A stretch of DNA of 64,000 bases from Rhodospirillaceae bacterium (GTDB taxonomy: Bacteria; Pseudomonadota; Alphaproteobacteria; GCA-2731375). Within the stretch, counting starts at the first letter, position 1. The number at the start of each line of letters is the position of its first letter. A program made the position numbers and the translations under genes. Location: NCBI GenBank assembly GCA_018660265.1, contig JABJKS010000051.1, forward strand, positions 124,001 to 188,000, read 5' to 3'. The notes under the pieces are model-generated. The model saw nothing but the letters and a program-made list of their open reading frames with translations. It was not told the origin of the DNA and searched no databases. Below, piece after piece: positions 24,843 through 33,910 of the stretch.

Positions 24843-25624
24843 GATTTCATCTCCCCAAGGGCGATTGCTGCAATTTGGCGACCATAATAAGGCTCATCCC
24901 GATGGCAGGTCCGCCGATAGCTGTAGAACAAATCGTCGTCGGCATAGGTGTCCAAAGCCAGATCATGGCTTTGTCCTAAACCGAGGCTGCTTAAGCGGTT
25001 CATCACAAAGCCTGCGAGGTCAAATTGGAAATGTCCGGCCTTTGGCGATGCTGTGAAAAAATTTGCGTATCCGGCATCCTCGGCCACGAAAGTGGCATGG
25101 AATTCCGCCCCGACTTCGTATGACACCTGGGCGATGCAGGGGCCGACCACAGCAGAAATACCATCCCGCCGGGCCCCGAGATCTACCATGGCCTGAACCG
25201 TTGCCTCCAGCACACCTGACAAGGCACCACGCCAGCCCGCGTGCGCGGCCCCAATGACGCCTGCCTTTGCATCGGCAAACAGTACCGGTGCACAATCTGC
25301 GGTCAGAATACCCAGGGCCAGACCCGGCGTTGCGGTGACCATGGCATCGCCCTTTGGGGCCACCGTGGGATGCCAGGTATGCTTGGTGGCGACGACGTCG
25401 GCGCTGTGATGTTGATGCACGGTGATAAGGGCGTCTGATGCAACGCGCAACGTGTTGGCAACCTGTGTGCGGTTCGCCATAACGACGGCGGCTTCATCGT
25501 TGGAACCGTAGCCGCAATTCAGGCCACCATAAATACCTTCCGAACCCCCACCCTGCCGGGTGAAAAAGCCGTGGCTGATGGTGTCGTTGGATAAGGCGTC
25601 ATGTACGATAGGTGCGGGTTTCAT
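24839..25624 (-). CDS. pgeF: Peptidoglycan editing factor PgeF / multicopper-oxidase-like (DUF152), 261 aa
   Basis: This family (YfiH/LACC1-like) has been linked to removal of misincorporated amino acids from the peptidoglycan precursor and to purine nucleoside cleavage. The diagnostic segments are FFTRQGGGSEGIYGGLNCG near residue 20, TADCAPVLFAD, GAAHAGWRGALSGVLE (His) and VGPCIAQVSYEVG (Cys). The zinc-binding His and Cys are all in place. It overlaps both neighbours by four bases (ATGA-type), so it is translated with the methyltransferase upstream. Gene order lgt - methyltransferase - pgeF is common in alphaproteobacteria. Confidence 0.9.
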   Translation of the reverse strand: MKPAPIVHDALSNDTISHGFFTRQGGGSEGIYGGLNCGYGSNDEAAVVMANRTQVANTLRVASDALITVHQHHSADVVATKHTWHPTVAPKGDAMVTATPGLALGILTADCAPVLFADAKAGVIGAAHAGWRGALSGVLEATVQAMVDLGARRDGISAVVGPCIAQVSYEVGAEFHATFVAEDAGYANFFTASPKAGHFQFDLAGFVMNRLSSLGLGQSHDLALDTYADDDLFYSYRRTCHRDEPYYGRQIAAIALGEMKS

Positions 25625-26724
25625 TCTGACTCCAAAAATCCGGGCGGGGTTTGACCCTCGTTCGTTGTCTCTGTCGTGACGGCCATGACCTTAAACAATT
25701 GCCCCATTTGATCCTGGTCCGTCAGACGAAGCAAGGCCGATGCGATGGCTGCGGCCTGCTCAACCGTGGCGGTTTGTTGCAGCATCTGGGCCCGCTGGTT
25801 AATGCCAAGTTGCGTTAGAAAGGCACCTTGGCCGACGGGGCCATAGGCGCGTGCGCCGGCGCTCCCTGCGGCTTCTGCCAGGGCCTGAAAGTCAACATGG
25901 CTGGTCAAATCGGCCTGGCCCGGATCGTCCAGAACAGCAACAAACTTATGCCCCCGCATGGCTTGTAAAGTATCACCAACTGCGCTGCGTCCATGGCCGT
26001 AGTCAATGACCAGGGCACCGCCGCTATTCTGGACTATATGCTGTGCCAATTCCGTCATGGCACCCGTACGGGCGGATGAAACTTCAACGATGTCACCAAG
26101 TTCGGCGTCTTGCGCCATAAGCTCGGTGGGCACGGCGGGGACGACGGCGGGATCCAGGACAAGGCACAGGGCATCGTCCTGCAGGCCAACCATACGTTCG
26201 TGCCAGCCGTCTTCGGCGCGCTGAAACTGGCGGATCGGTAAAGCGTCGAAGAATTCATTGGCAATGGTCAGGCCGGGCAGGGCCGGCAGATCGGCGATAT
26301 TGTCGTGCCAGGTGATCTCGCACGAGGTGACGTCTTGGGGTAGTGCGGCGCGCTGGCTGGCCCGCAACACGGGGCTGGTTTCCACCAAATGAACCTGGGC
26401 GGCTTGGACAAAACCCGGCACAGAAGCCCCGGCGCGCAATGCATCGGCCATGAGCGTGCCCCGGCCCGGACCCAGCTCCGCCAAGATGAATGGGTCCGGT
26501 GCGCCCATGGCCTGCCAGCGGTCGGCGCACCACAGACCGATCAACTCGCCAAACATCTGGCTGACCTCCGGTGCGGTGATGAAATCGCCGGCGCGGCCCA
26601 GTGGGTCGCGACTGATGTAGTAGCCCCATTCAGGGTGGCCCAGTGCCTCAGCCATATAGCGGCTGATGGGCATGGGCCCTTCCAGCCTGATACAATCCTG
26701 CAGATGGGTCGCCAGACTATTCAT
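25621..26724 (-). CDS. Class I SAM-dependent methyltransferase, MidA/NDUFAF7 family, 367 aa
   Basis: The family includes mitochondrial NDUFAF7, which methylates an arginine of complex I subunit NDUFS2. Start MNSLATHLQDCIRLEGPMPI, then GYYISRDPLGRAGDFITAPE (about 35-54), the SAM-binding motif ILAELGPGRGTLMADALR (about 79-96) and NEFFDALPIRQF, the usual catalytic-region motif. A complex I assembly role is therefore plausible (inference). It lies between lgt (five bases upstream) and pgeF (four-base overlap) on the minus strand. Confidence 0.88.
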   Translation of the reverse strand: MNSLATHLQDCIRLEGPMPISRYMAEALGHPEWGYYISRDPLGRAGDFITAPEVSQMFGELIGLWCADRWQAMGAPDPFILAELGPGRGTLMADALRAGASVPGFVQAAQVHLVETSPVLRASQRAALPQDVTSCEITWHDNIADLPALPGLTIANEFFDALPIRQFQRAEDGWHERMVGLQDDALCLVLDPAVVPAVPTELMAQDAELGDIVEVSSARTGAMTELAQHIVQNSGGALVIDYGHGRSAVGDTLQAMRGHKFVAVLDDPGQADLTSHVDFQALAEAAGSAGARAYGPVGQGAFLTQLGINQRAQMLQQTATVEQAAAIASALLRLTDQDQMGQLFKVMAVTTETTNEGQTPPGFLESE

Positions 26725-26729
26725 GGTGC

Positions 26730-27581
26730 CTACTCACGGGCGGGCGACGTTCTGGCGCGCCAGATCAAGTACAGGCCGCCCAGCAACATGGGCAAGGACA
26801 GCCATTGCCCCATGGTCGTGCCAAATGGCAGCAACCCGATTTGGGCATCAGGCTGGCGCACCAGTTCGACCAGGGCGCGGGCCAGGGCATAGCCGGACAG
26901 ATAGACGCCTGTTAGCAGGCCTGGCCGCTGTGTGGCGTTCCGACGCCAGGCCAGCCAGGCCAGAACCGCAAACAGCACCGCGCCTTCCAATAGCGCTTCG
27001 TAAAGCTGGCTGGGATGACGGGGCAGGGGGCCTGCGTGGGGAAACAACACGGCCCAGGGCAGGTCAGTGGCCCGGCCATAGAGCTCCCCATTGATAAAGT
27101 TTGCGATCCGGCCAAAAAACAAACCCAAGGGCACGGCGCAGGATACCAGATCGCTCAGGCGCAGCAGTTCAAGGTTGTGCCGCCGGGCGAACCAGAACAT
27201 CGCCACGGTGACCCCCAACAGGCCACCATGAAAAGACATTCCGCCTTCCCAAACCGCCAGGGCCTGCATGGGATTATCCATATAGTAGGGCAGGTTGTAG
27301 AACAGCACATAGCCAAAGCGTCCACCAAGGATGATACCCACAATGGCCCAGACCAGCAGGTCGTCGATAACCTCGGCCTTGGTCATGTGGGCGCGATTGG
27401 CGTTAAGGCGCAGCATATAGCGCCAACCCAGCAACAGGCCGGCGATATAGGCCAGGGCATACCAGCGAATGGCAAAGGGCCCTAACTGCAACAGTACCGG
27501 GTCGATTTGGGGAAAGGCCAGTGCCGCTAATGGGGCGGCTAATGGCGCGACTAAGGGGGCGGTTTCTATCATCGTTATCAT
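26730..27581 (-). CDS. lgt: Prolipoprotein diacylglyceryl transferase, 283 aa
   Basis: Lgt attaches diacylglycerol from phosphatidylglycerol to the lipobox Cys of prolipoproteins at the inner membrane. The family signature GRIANFINGELYGR is present, as is MSFHGGLLGV with the essential His region. At least seven hydrophobic segments are visible. Two ATGs at 27581 and 27572 are possible starts; neither has a clear ribosome site, and a longer frame to 27731 adds 50 unrelated residues. The later lspA (32613) and a lipoprotein (33130) show that the complete maturation route is nearby. UbiK-like is divergent. Confidence 0.95.
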   Translation of the reverse strand: MITMIETAPLVAPLAAPLAALAFPQIDPVLLQLGPFAIRWYALAYIAGLLLGWRYMLRLNANRAHMTKAEVIDDLLVWAIVGIILGGRFGYVLFYNLPYYMDNPMQALAVWEGGMSFHGGLLGVTVAMFWFARRHNLELLRLSDLVSCAVPLGLFFGRIANFINGELYGRATDLPWAVLFPHAGPLPRHPSQLYEALLEGAVLFAVLAWLAWRRNATQRPGLLTGVYLSGYALARALVELVRQPDAQIGLLPFGTTMGQWLSLPMLLGGLYLIWRARTSPARE

Positions 27582-27670
27582 ATAGCTGTGCTGTTTCGCC
27601 GCTGCAAGTTGGCTTGCCACAATCGCCCGCGACGGCCATATTGCCGCAGCAATTGAAAAGAGGCTCACCG

Positions 27671-28045
27671 ATGTCAAAACACAGTTCCGGGAACCGCCGT
27701 ATTTTGGACGATGTCTCCCGCCTTGCCACATCCGCTGCCGGGCTGGTGCAGGGGGCCGGGCGAGAGGCGGAGACTTTGTTGCGCCAACGGTTGGAGCGGC
27801 TGCTGGACCGGATGGATCTGGTCACCCGGGAAGAGTTTGATGTGGTCAAGGCAATGGCCGCCGCCGCGCGCCTGGAGAACGAGGCGTTGGCGAAGCGCAT
27901 GGCGGCGTTGGAGAAGGTGATTCAGGCCGGTAATGCTAAGCCTAAGGTTAAGGCAGCCCCTGCCGCGAAGGCGAAGCCTGTGGCAAAAGCCAAGACAAAG
28001 CCCGCCGCGAAAGCCAAAAAAGCGCCCAAAACAGCAAAAAAATAG
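27671..28045 (+). CDS. UbiK/BMFP family accessory protein, 124 aa
   Basis: A small coiled-coil protein: RILDDVSRLATSAAGLVQG, EAETLLRQRLERLLDRMDLV and TREEFDVVKAMAAAARLENE match the UbiK (YqiC) family, which assists ubiquinone synthesis and can fuse membranes in vitro. The last 40 residues are an Ala/Lys/Pro repeat (AKAKPVAKAKTKPAAKAKKA), longer and more basic than in E. coli UbiK. The start MSKHSSGNRR at 27671 follows gaggc; an upstream frame from 27521 overlaps the lgt start and is rejected. Confidence 0.8.
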   Translation: MSKHSSGNRRILDDVSRLATSAAGLVQGAGREAETLLRQRLERLLDRMDLVTREEFDVVKAMAAAARLENEALAKRMAALEKVIQAGNAKPKVKAAPAAKAKPVAKAKTKPAAKAKKAPKTAKK

Positions 28046-28178
28046 TCATTAATCGGATTTTTTCCAAACCCGCCGCAGGCCTCAATAGTCTCTCCTTGCA
28101 CCCCTAGGGGCCATCTGTAACATTACCGCACATGGTGTTTTGCCATTTTGGCACCACAATATGTGGGACTTTTCAGTT

Positions 28179-28682
28179 ATGAGCATAAGTGCGGAAGATT
28201 TCGTCGCGACAGTGGATAATCCGCTGGACCTGGTCGAGGATATCGTCGCTGCCCATCAATGGCCGTTTGAACGAAATTGTGACGAGGAACTTTCCGTCAC
28301 AGTGGCGGGAACCTGGTGCGATTACCATCTAGGCTTTTCTTTCAATTCCTATCAGGGCGGATTGCAACTGGCCTGCGCCTACGACATGCGCGTGCCGGGC
28401 AAACGTCAGGTCGATGTGCACAGCCTTCTGGCCATGGTCAATGAACGCATGTGGCTGGGCCATTTTGATTTGTGGATCGAAGATGGGGTGCCAATGTTCC
28501 GCCACGCGGTTCTCACCCGTGGCGGCGGTGGTTTGCATGCCAGCCAGATGGAAGAAATGATTGAAATCGCCATTACCGAATGTGAACGCTTTTATCCTGC
28601 CTTCCAGTTTGTAATATGGGGGGGTAAGGCACCGGCGGAAGCCATCGCCGCCGCCATGTTGGAAACCGTGGGAGAGGCTTAG
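28179..28682 (+). CDS. YbjN domain-containing protein, 167 aa
   Basis: The YbjN fold resembles type III secretion chaperones. Recognised blocks are NPLDLVEDIVAAHQWPFER, TWCDYHLGF, NERMWLGHFDLWIEDGVPMF and CERFYPAFQFVIWGGKAP. In alphaproteobacteria it regularly precedes proC, as here (6 bases apart). The function is not established. Possible starts are ATG at 28179 (MSISAEDF), which I prefer because homologs begin there, or 28140/28161 further up. Confidence 0.85.
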   Translation: MSISAEDFVATVDNPLDLVEDIVAAHQWPFERNCDEELSVTVAGTWCDYHLGFSFNSYQGGLQLACAYDMRVPGKRQVDVHSLLAMVNERMWLGHFDLWIEDGVPMFRHAVLTRGGGGLHASQMEEMIEIAITECERFYPAFQFVIWGGKAPAEAIAAAMLETVGEA

Positions 28683-28688
28683 AAAAAA

Positions 28689-29510
28689 ATGTCAGATTTG
28701 ACGGGCGCCCTGTTGCTGGTCGGTTGCGGCAAGATGGGCGGCGCCCTGCTGGGCGGCTGGCTCGATCAGGGGATTTCAGCCGATCAGGTGGTTGTTGTTG
28801 AACCGGCTTTGGACAGCGATCGCAGTGCTGTGCCCGCCGGCGTCACTGTGCTGTCCGATGGCGGTGACATAGCCGCTGATTTCAGCCCCGCCGTTGTGAT
28901 ATTTGCCGTGAAGCCGCAGGTGATGGGAGATGTCGTCCCCGCCTATAGCCGCTTTGCCGCTGCCGGCGCGGTTTTCCTTTCAATCGCGGCCGGTACGCCG
29001 ATCCGCTTTTTTGAAGATAATCTGGGTTCTGCTGCGGCTGTCGTACGGGTTATGCCCAACACCCCTGCCGCAGTACGCCAGGGTATGTCGGTGCTATGCG
29101 CCAACAGCCATGCCAGCCAGGCGCAACGGGATTTGTGCGGTGGGCTGATGGCCGCCGTCGGTGATACCGCCTGGCTGGATGATGAAGCTTTGATGGATGC
29201 GGTGACCGCTGTCAGCGGCAGCGGTCCGGCCTATGTCTTTCATCTGATCGAATGCCTGGCACAGGCTGCGGTCGACGTCGGCCTGGAACCTGACCTGGCC
29301 GCCCGCCTGGCCCTGCAGACCGTGGCCGGTTCCGGCGAATTGGCGCGGCAATCAGACGACGACGCGGCTCAATTGCGGGTCAATGTCACGTCGCCCGGTG
29401 GGACAACCCAGGCCGCGTTGGAGGTTTTAATGGGGTCAGGCGGGTTGCAACCCCTGATGACGGCAGCCGTGCAAGCGGCGGAAAAACGCGGCAGGGAGCT
29501 CGGGGCATAA
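28689..29510 (+). CDS. proC: Pyrroline-5-carboxylate reductase, 273 aa
   Basis: ProC makes proline from 1-pyrroline-5-carboxylate with NAD(P)H. The Rossmann motif VGCGKMGGALLGGW is at residues 11-24. The C-terminal dimer domain has DAVTAVSGSGPAYVFHLIE and RVNVTSPGGTTQAAL, the family signature. The length equals the usual 270. It follows the YbjN gene by six bases, and the ileS leader follows. Confidence 0.96.
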   Translation: MSDLTGALLLVGCGKMGGALLGGWLDQGISADQVVVVEPALDSDRSAVPAGVTVLSDGGDIAADFSPAVVIFAVKPQVMGDVVPAYSRFAAAGAVFLSIAAGTPIRFFEDNLGSAAAVVRVMPNTPAAVRQGMSVLCANSHASQAQRDLCGGLMAAVGDTAWLDDEALMDAVTAVSGSGPAYVFHLIECLAQAAVDVGLEPDLAARLALQTVAGSGELARQSDDDAAQLRVNVTSPGGTTQAALEVLMGSGGLQPLMTAAVQAAEKRGRELGA

Positions 29511-29613
29511 TTCGTACCTCTATGGACACTTAGCCTGCCCCCTGCTACATAGCCGCCATGTTTAAAAACGCTCCACAATGCCTTGGCACAGGCCGAATAA
29601 CGCGAATTATTGG

Positions 29614-29636
29614 CCCGGACCCTATTTAGGGCCGGG
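29614..29636. other. Short hairpin in the proC-ileS gap
   Basis: CCCGG-a-CCCT pairs with AGGG-CCGGG around loop attt, nine pairs with one bulged A. No T-run follows on the plus strand, so it is a possible proC end structure or leader element, not a proven terminator. Confidence 0.3.
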
Positions 29637-29752
29637 AGCGCTGTTCATTGTCTTGTTGGCGCGCGATAACGCTGCGATTTACAACAAGTAGCTTTTTGAA
29701 ATTCTGTATTTGATATTTGGGGTTCGACGCCCCGGACCCCAGGGCGAATGAT

Positions 29753-32587
29753 ATGACCACCGACAACACCGACACCACTGAAAAAACCGACTACAAAGCC
29801 ACCTTGTTTCTGCCGCAGACGGACTTTCCCATGCGCGGCGGCCTGCCGAAGCTGGAACCCAAGCTTTTGCAGCATTGGGACAATATCGATCTGTTTGAAC
29901 GCCAGCGCGAGGATGCCAAGGGACGGGAGAAATTCATTCTCCATGACGGCCCGCCCTATGCCAACGGCAATATTCATATCGGCCATGCCCTGAACAAGAT
30001 CCTCAAGGACATCATCAATCGTTCCCAGCAAATGCAGGGCAAGGATGCCAATTATGTACCTGGCTGGGATTGCCACGGCCTGCCCATTGAATGGCAGATT
30101 GAGGAACGCTACCGCAAGGCCGGGAAGAACAAGGACGATATTCCCATCGATGAATTCCGCAAGGAATGCCGGGCCTCGGCCGAAAAATGGATCGGTGTGC
30201 AGACCGAGGAATTCAAACGCCTCGGTGTGATCGGCAATTGGAAAGATCCGTACACCACCATGGCCTATCCGGCGGAGGCGCAGATCGTTGCCGAATGCCT
30301 GAAGTTCCTCATGAACGGTGCCCTCTATCGCGGCTCGAAACCTGTCATGTGGTCCGTGGTCGAGAAAACCGCCTTGGCCGAGGCGGAAGTGGAATATCAC
30401 GACCATACCTCGACCACCATTCATGTGCGGTTTCCAATCATCTCCACACCTGATGAGCGTCTTAGTGATGCATCCGTGGTGATCTGGACCACGACCGCCT
30501 GGACCATTCCCGGCAACCGGGCGATATGTTATGGTCCCCGGCTGGCCTACCGGTTGATCGAGGTTGAAGGCGTGGGCGAGGGCTCATTGGCGCGTGTGGG
30601 CGAGAGAATGGTTGTCGCAGACAGCCTGATAGAAGAGATCTGCTCCGAAGCTGGGATCACGGCCCATAAAGTCCTGGGCGATGTGGAGCATGACGCCCTG
30701 GCCGCAACTGTCTGTGCCCATCCTTGGCGGGGCCAGGGCTATGAATTCGATGTGCCACTGTTCCCCGGCGACCATGTCACCGATGACACCGGCACCGGCT
30801 TTGTCCATACGGCACCCGGCCACGGGGCGGAGGATTTTGAAGTCGGCATGGCGCATGGTTTGGAAGTGCCGCAAACCGTCAATGGCGATGGCTTGTATTT
30901 TGATCACGTGCCCATGTTCGCGGGTCAGCATGTCTTTAAGGCCGACACAAAGGTGGTTGAAGAACTGACAGGGATTAACGCTCTGCTGGCCCATGGCAAG
31001 CTGGTCCACAGCTATCCCCATTCCTGGCGCTCAAAAGCGCCGTTGATTTTCCGCAATACGCCGCAATGGTTCATCTCCATGACCAAGACGGGCCTGCGTG
31101 AAACCGCCCTGGAAGGCATTGATAACGTGCGTTGGGTGCCACGCTCGGGGCGCAACCGAATTCATGCCATGATCGCCGACCGGCCTGATTGGGTGCTGTC
31201 CCGCCAGCGGGCTTGGGGGGTTCCCATCACGTTATTCGTGGATAAGCGTACGGGTGAGCCGTTGCGGGATGAGGCCGTGAACGAGCGGATTATCGCAGCC
31301 GTGAAAGAAGCCGGTGCCGATGCCTGGTTCAATTCGGATGTGGCGGAATTTCTCGGGTCCGATTATGACCCTGCGAACTACGAGAAAATCGAAGATATTC
31401 TTGATGTCTGGTTCGATAGCGGTTCCACCCATTCTTATGTCCTGGAACAACGGCCCGATCTGCAATGGCCGGCATCACTGTATCTGGAAGGTTCCGATCA
31501 GCATCGCGGCTGGTTCCATTCTTCGTTACTGGAAGCCTGTGGCACCCGTGGCCGCCCGCCTTATGAAGCGGTCCTGACCCATGGTTTCACCCAGGATGAC
31601 AAGGGCCGGAAAATGTCCAAATCCCTGGGCAATGTGACCGCGCCGCAAAAGATCTGCGACCAGTTTGGGGCGGATATTCTGCGCCTGTGGGTGGTTAGTT
31701 CCGACTATGCCGTTGATCAACGCATCGGTAACGAGATCATCAAGGCACAGGTGGATGCCTACCGCCGCCTGCGCAATACGTTGCGGTTTTTGTTGGGCAA
31801 TCTGGCTGGCTTTGACGACAGCGAGCGGCTGGCGGTAAACGAGATGCCGGAACTGGACCAATGGGCCCTGCACCGTTTGTCGGAATTGGATGTGCTGGTG
31901 CGCCAATGTTGCGCGGATTATGACTTCCATCGCCTGTATGTGGCCTTGGGTAATTTCTGCACCAATGATCTATCCGCCTTCTATCTCGATATCCGCAAGG
32001 ATGCCTTGTATTGCGACGACGCGTCTTCGATCCGCCGCCGGGCCGCGCGGACGGTTCTGGATCAGGTCTTTTCTACCTTGACCGCCTGGCTGGCACCCAT
32101 TCTGTGCTTTACGGCGGAGGAAGCCTGGCAGGCGCGGTTCCCTGAGGATGACAGCGTGCATCTACGTCAATTTCCAGCGATACCGGCTGATTGGCGCAAT
32201 GATGCCCTGGCCGATCGCTGGTCCAAGGTACGCACCCTGCGCCGCGTGGTCACCGGTGCCTTGGAAGTCGAAAGGCGGGAAAAACGCATCGGGGCGTCTC
32301 TGCAAGGGCATCCGACTGTTTATGCCCCTGGCGAATATCTGGCCGCCATGGAAGGTTTGGATGCCGCCGAAATCTGCATCACCTCTTCCATTGATCTACG
32401 GGAGGGCGCGGTGCCTGGCGGCGCCTTTACGGTAGAGGATATTGCGGACATCGGTGTAGTGATCGCAATGGCTGAGGGCGGGAAATGCGCCCGCTGCTGG
32501 CAGGTGCTGGATGAAGTCGCTGCTGATGACGAAAATGCCATCTGCCACCGTTGCGAGACGGCTGTCGCTGCCCATGCAGCGGCCTGA
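29753..32587 (+). CDS. ileS: Isoleucyl-tRNA synthetase, 944 aa
   Basis: IleRS charges tRNA-Ile. Class Ia signatures are both present: PPYANGNIHIGHALNK (HIGH-type) near residue 67 and GRKMSKSLGNV (KMSKS) near 620. The editing domain is indicated by VIWTTTAWTIPGNRA. The C-terminal zinc site CARCWQVLDE...CHRC has both CxxC pairs. I start at ATG 29753 (MTTDNTDTT) rather than 29717. lspA follows directly, as in most proteobacteria. Confidence 0.97.
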   Translation: MTTDNTDTTEKTDYKATLFLPQTDFPMRGGLPKLEPKLLQHWDNIDLFERQREDAKGREKFILHDGPPYANGNIHIGHALNKILKDIINRSQQMQGKDANYVPGWDCHGLPIEWQIEERYRKAGKNKDDIPIDEFRKECRASAEKWIGVQTEEFKRLGVIGNWKDPYTTMAYPAEAQIVAECLKFLMNGALYRGSKPVMWSVVEKTALAEAEVEYHDHTSTTIHVRFPIISTPDERLSDASVVIWTTTAWTIPGNRAICYGPRLAYRLIEVEGVGEGSLARVGERMVVADSLIEEICSEAGITAHKVLGDVEHDALAATVCAHPWRGQGYEFDVPLFPGDHVTDDTGTGFVHTAPGHGAEDFEVGMAHGLEVPQTVNGDGLYFDHVPMFAGQHVFKADTKVVEELTGINALLAHGKLVHSYPHSWRSKAPLIFRNTPQWFISMTKTGLRETALEGIDNVRWVPRSGRNRIHAMIADRPDWVLSRQRAWGVPITLFVDKRTGEPLRDEAVNERIIAAVKEAGADAWFNSDVAEFLGSDYDPANYEKIEDILDVWFDSGSTHSYVLEQRPDLQWPASLYLEGSDQHRGWFHSSLLEACGTRGRPPYEAVLTHGFTQDDKGRKMSKSLGNVTAPQKICDQFGADILRLWVVSSDYAVDQRIGNEIIKAQVDAYRRLRNTLRFLLGNLAGFDDSERLAVNEMPELDQWALHRLSELDVLVRQCCADYDFHRLYVALGNFCTNDLSAFYLDIRKDALYCDDASSIRRRAARTVLDQVFSTLTAWLAPILCFTAEEAWQARFPEDDSVHLRQFPAIPADWRNDALADRWSKVRTLRRVVTGALEVERREKRIGASLQGHPTVYAPGEYLAAMEGLDAAEICITSSIDLREGAVPGGAFTVEDIADIGVVIAMAEGGKCARCWQVLDEVAADDENAICHRCETAVAAHAAA

Positions 32588-32612
32588 TCAAGCCTTGATC
32601 GCTAAGACCCAT

Positions 32613-33125
32613 ATGGGGAAGGCCTATTTGGGACGGGCCCTGGCACTGGCCGCGGCAATCATGGTCATTGATCAGTTGAGCAAGTTTTGGCTGATCGCCT
32701 GGGTCGAGGCTCAGGGGGGCTGGGTCCAGGTCACGGGGTTCTTTAACCTTGTCATGGTCTGGAACCGTGGCATCAGTTTCGGGATGTTGCAGTCCGGCGA
32801 AACCGGGCGCTGGTTGCTGGTGGGGTTCACGACCCTGGTTTGCCTGGGCTTATGTTTCTGGCTGTCTCGTCAGAGAGATATTTGGCCAAGTCTGGCCTTG
32901 GGTGCCGTCATCGGCGGGGCGGTTGGGAACATTGTTGACCGTATCTGGCGTGGCGCGGTCGCGGATTTTTTTGACTTCCATGTAATGGGCTATCATTGGC
33001 CGGCCTTTAATGTGGCCGATAGTGCCATTACTATTGGCGTTGCCATGCTATTGTACGATAGTTTTCGTAAACCCGCTGACGGGGCTGCGGGGTTGACGAA
33101 AGATGATGATGTGAAGGGTGGTTAA
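32613..33125 (+). CDS. lspA: Lipoprotein signal peptidase (signal peptidase II), 170 aa
   Basis: LspA removes the signal peptide of lipid-modified prolipoproteins. Four hydrophobic segments are present. The aspartates of the active site are in GGAVGNIVDRIWRGAVADFF and NVADSAITIGVA, both intact. The start may be ATG 32613 (MGKAYLGRALALAAA; family-like length) or an earlier ATG at 32574 overlapping ileS. The gene lies directly after ileS and before a DUF3035 lipoprotein. Confidence 0.93.
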   Translation: MGKAYLGRALALAAAIMVIDQLSKFWLIAWVEAQGGWVQVTGFFNLVMVWNRGISFGMLQSGETGRWLLVGFTTLVCLGLCFWLSRQRDIWPSLALGAVIGGAVGNIVDRIWRGAVADFFDFHVMGYHWPAFNVADSAITIGVAMLLYDSFRKPADGAAGLTKDDDVKGG

Positions 33126-33129
33126 TACG

Positions 33130-33753
33130 ATGCGGCGTTTTGGGTTAGAGTTCCGGTTGCGATCGGGTGTATTGCTGGCGTCTGTCATGCTGCTGGGTCT
33201 TTCGGCCTGTGATACCTTGAAGGAACAGGCAGGGTTGACCAAAAAAGCCCCTGATGAATTCACGATTATTACCAAGGCGCCGCTGGTCATGCCGCCCGAT
33301 TTCTCCCTGCGCCCGCCACGCCCCGGTGCCAAAGGTCCCCAGGAAATTCAGCCGAAGGAACGCGCCCGGACGGCACTGCTGGGTAGCCGCGCTACGGCCG
33401 CTCGGGCGCGCCAGGCGGGTGAAAAGACCCTTGCCGGTGCCGCGGGTACAAGTAGCGGTAAAAAGGCAATGGGGGCGGAGCTGGCAATTTTGCAAAAGGC
33501 CGGCGCGACTGGTACCAATTCTTCCATTCGCCAGATTGTTAACCGCGAAACAACGGTTCTGGCGGAAAAGGACAAATCTTTTACGGATCGTCTGATTTTC
33601 TGGCAAAAGAAACCGCCCCAAGGCGCGACAGTGGATGCCGGCAAGGAGGCCAAGCGTCTGCGCGAGGCTGCGGCATCGGGCGGGGCAACGGATGCAGTTG
33701 CAACACCCGTTATCAAGCGACGCAAACGCGGTTGGTTGGAAGGTGTTTTTTAA
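33130..33753 (+). CDS. DUF3035 lipoprotein, 207 aa
   Basis: A signal peptide with lipobox LSAC gives a mature N-terminal Cys27 from the chosen start. The next block, APDEFTIITKAPLVMPPDFS, and LRPPRPG are diagnostic of DUF3035, a family of alphaproteobacterial beta-barrel-associated lipoproteins of unknown function. The rest is Ala/Lys-rich and low complexity, ending RRKRGWLEGVF. The alternative GTG at 33118 overlaps lspA. The gene follows lspA by four bases, so the processing enzyme and substrate are made together. Confidence 0.83.
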   Translation: MRRFGLEFRLRSGVLLASVMLLGLSACDTLKEQAGLTKKAPDEFTIITKAPLVMPPDFSLRPPRPGAKGPQEIQPKERARTALLGSRATAARARQAGEKTLAGAAGTSSGKKAMGAELAILQKAGATGTNSSIRQIVNRETTVLAEKDKSFTDRLIFWQKKPPQGATVDAGKEAKRLREAAASGGATDAVATPVIKRRKRGWLEGVF

Positions 33754-33779
33754 GACCTCGCAGGTACATTGCATCAACA

Positions 33780-33865
33780 TTGATCAAACTGAGTTCACGA
33801 GAGCTTGAGAGAAAAATTTGATTGCACACTTGCGTTGCGGCCAATGCAGATCATATCTGTGATCA
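33780..33865. promoter_or_regulatory. Gap before the M16 operon with repeated TGATCA palindromes
   Basis: TTGATCAA at 33780-33787 and, about 70 bases on, GATCA (33849-33853) and TGATC (33860-33864) with a 6-base spacer, then the palindrome TGATCA (33860-33865). These may be sites for a dimeric regulator controlling the M16 pair. No regulator is identified. Confidence 0.25.
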
Positions 33866-33910
33866 GTCGCGTGGTACCTTGCGACGCAATGGAAAGGGCG
33901 CGCTAGGATT

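Noticed and set aside
27960-28045. Independent repeat element in the Ala/Lys region
   Set aside because: It is the low-complexity C-terminal tail of the UbiK-like protein in frame.
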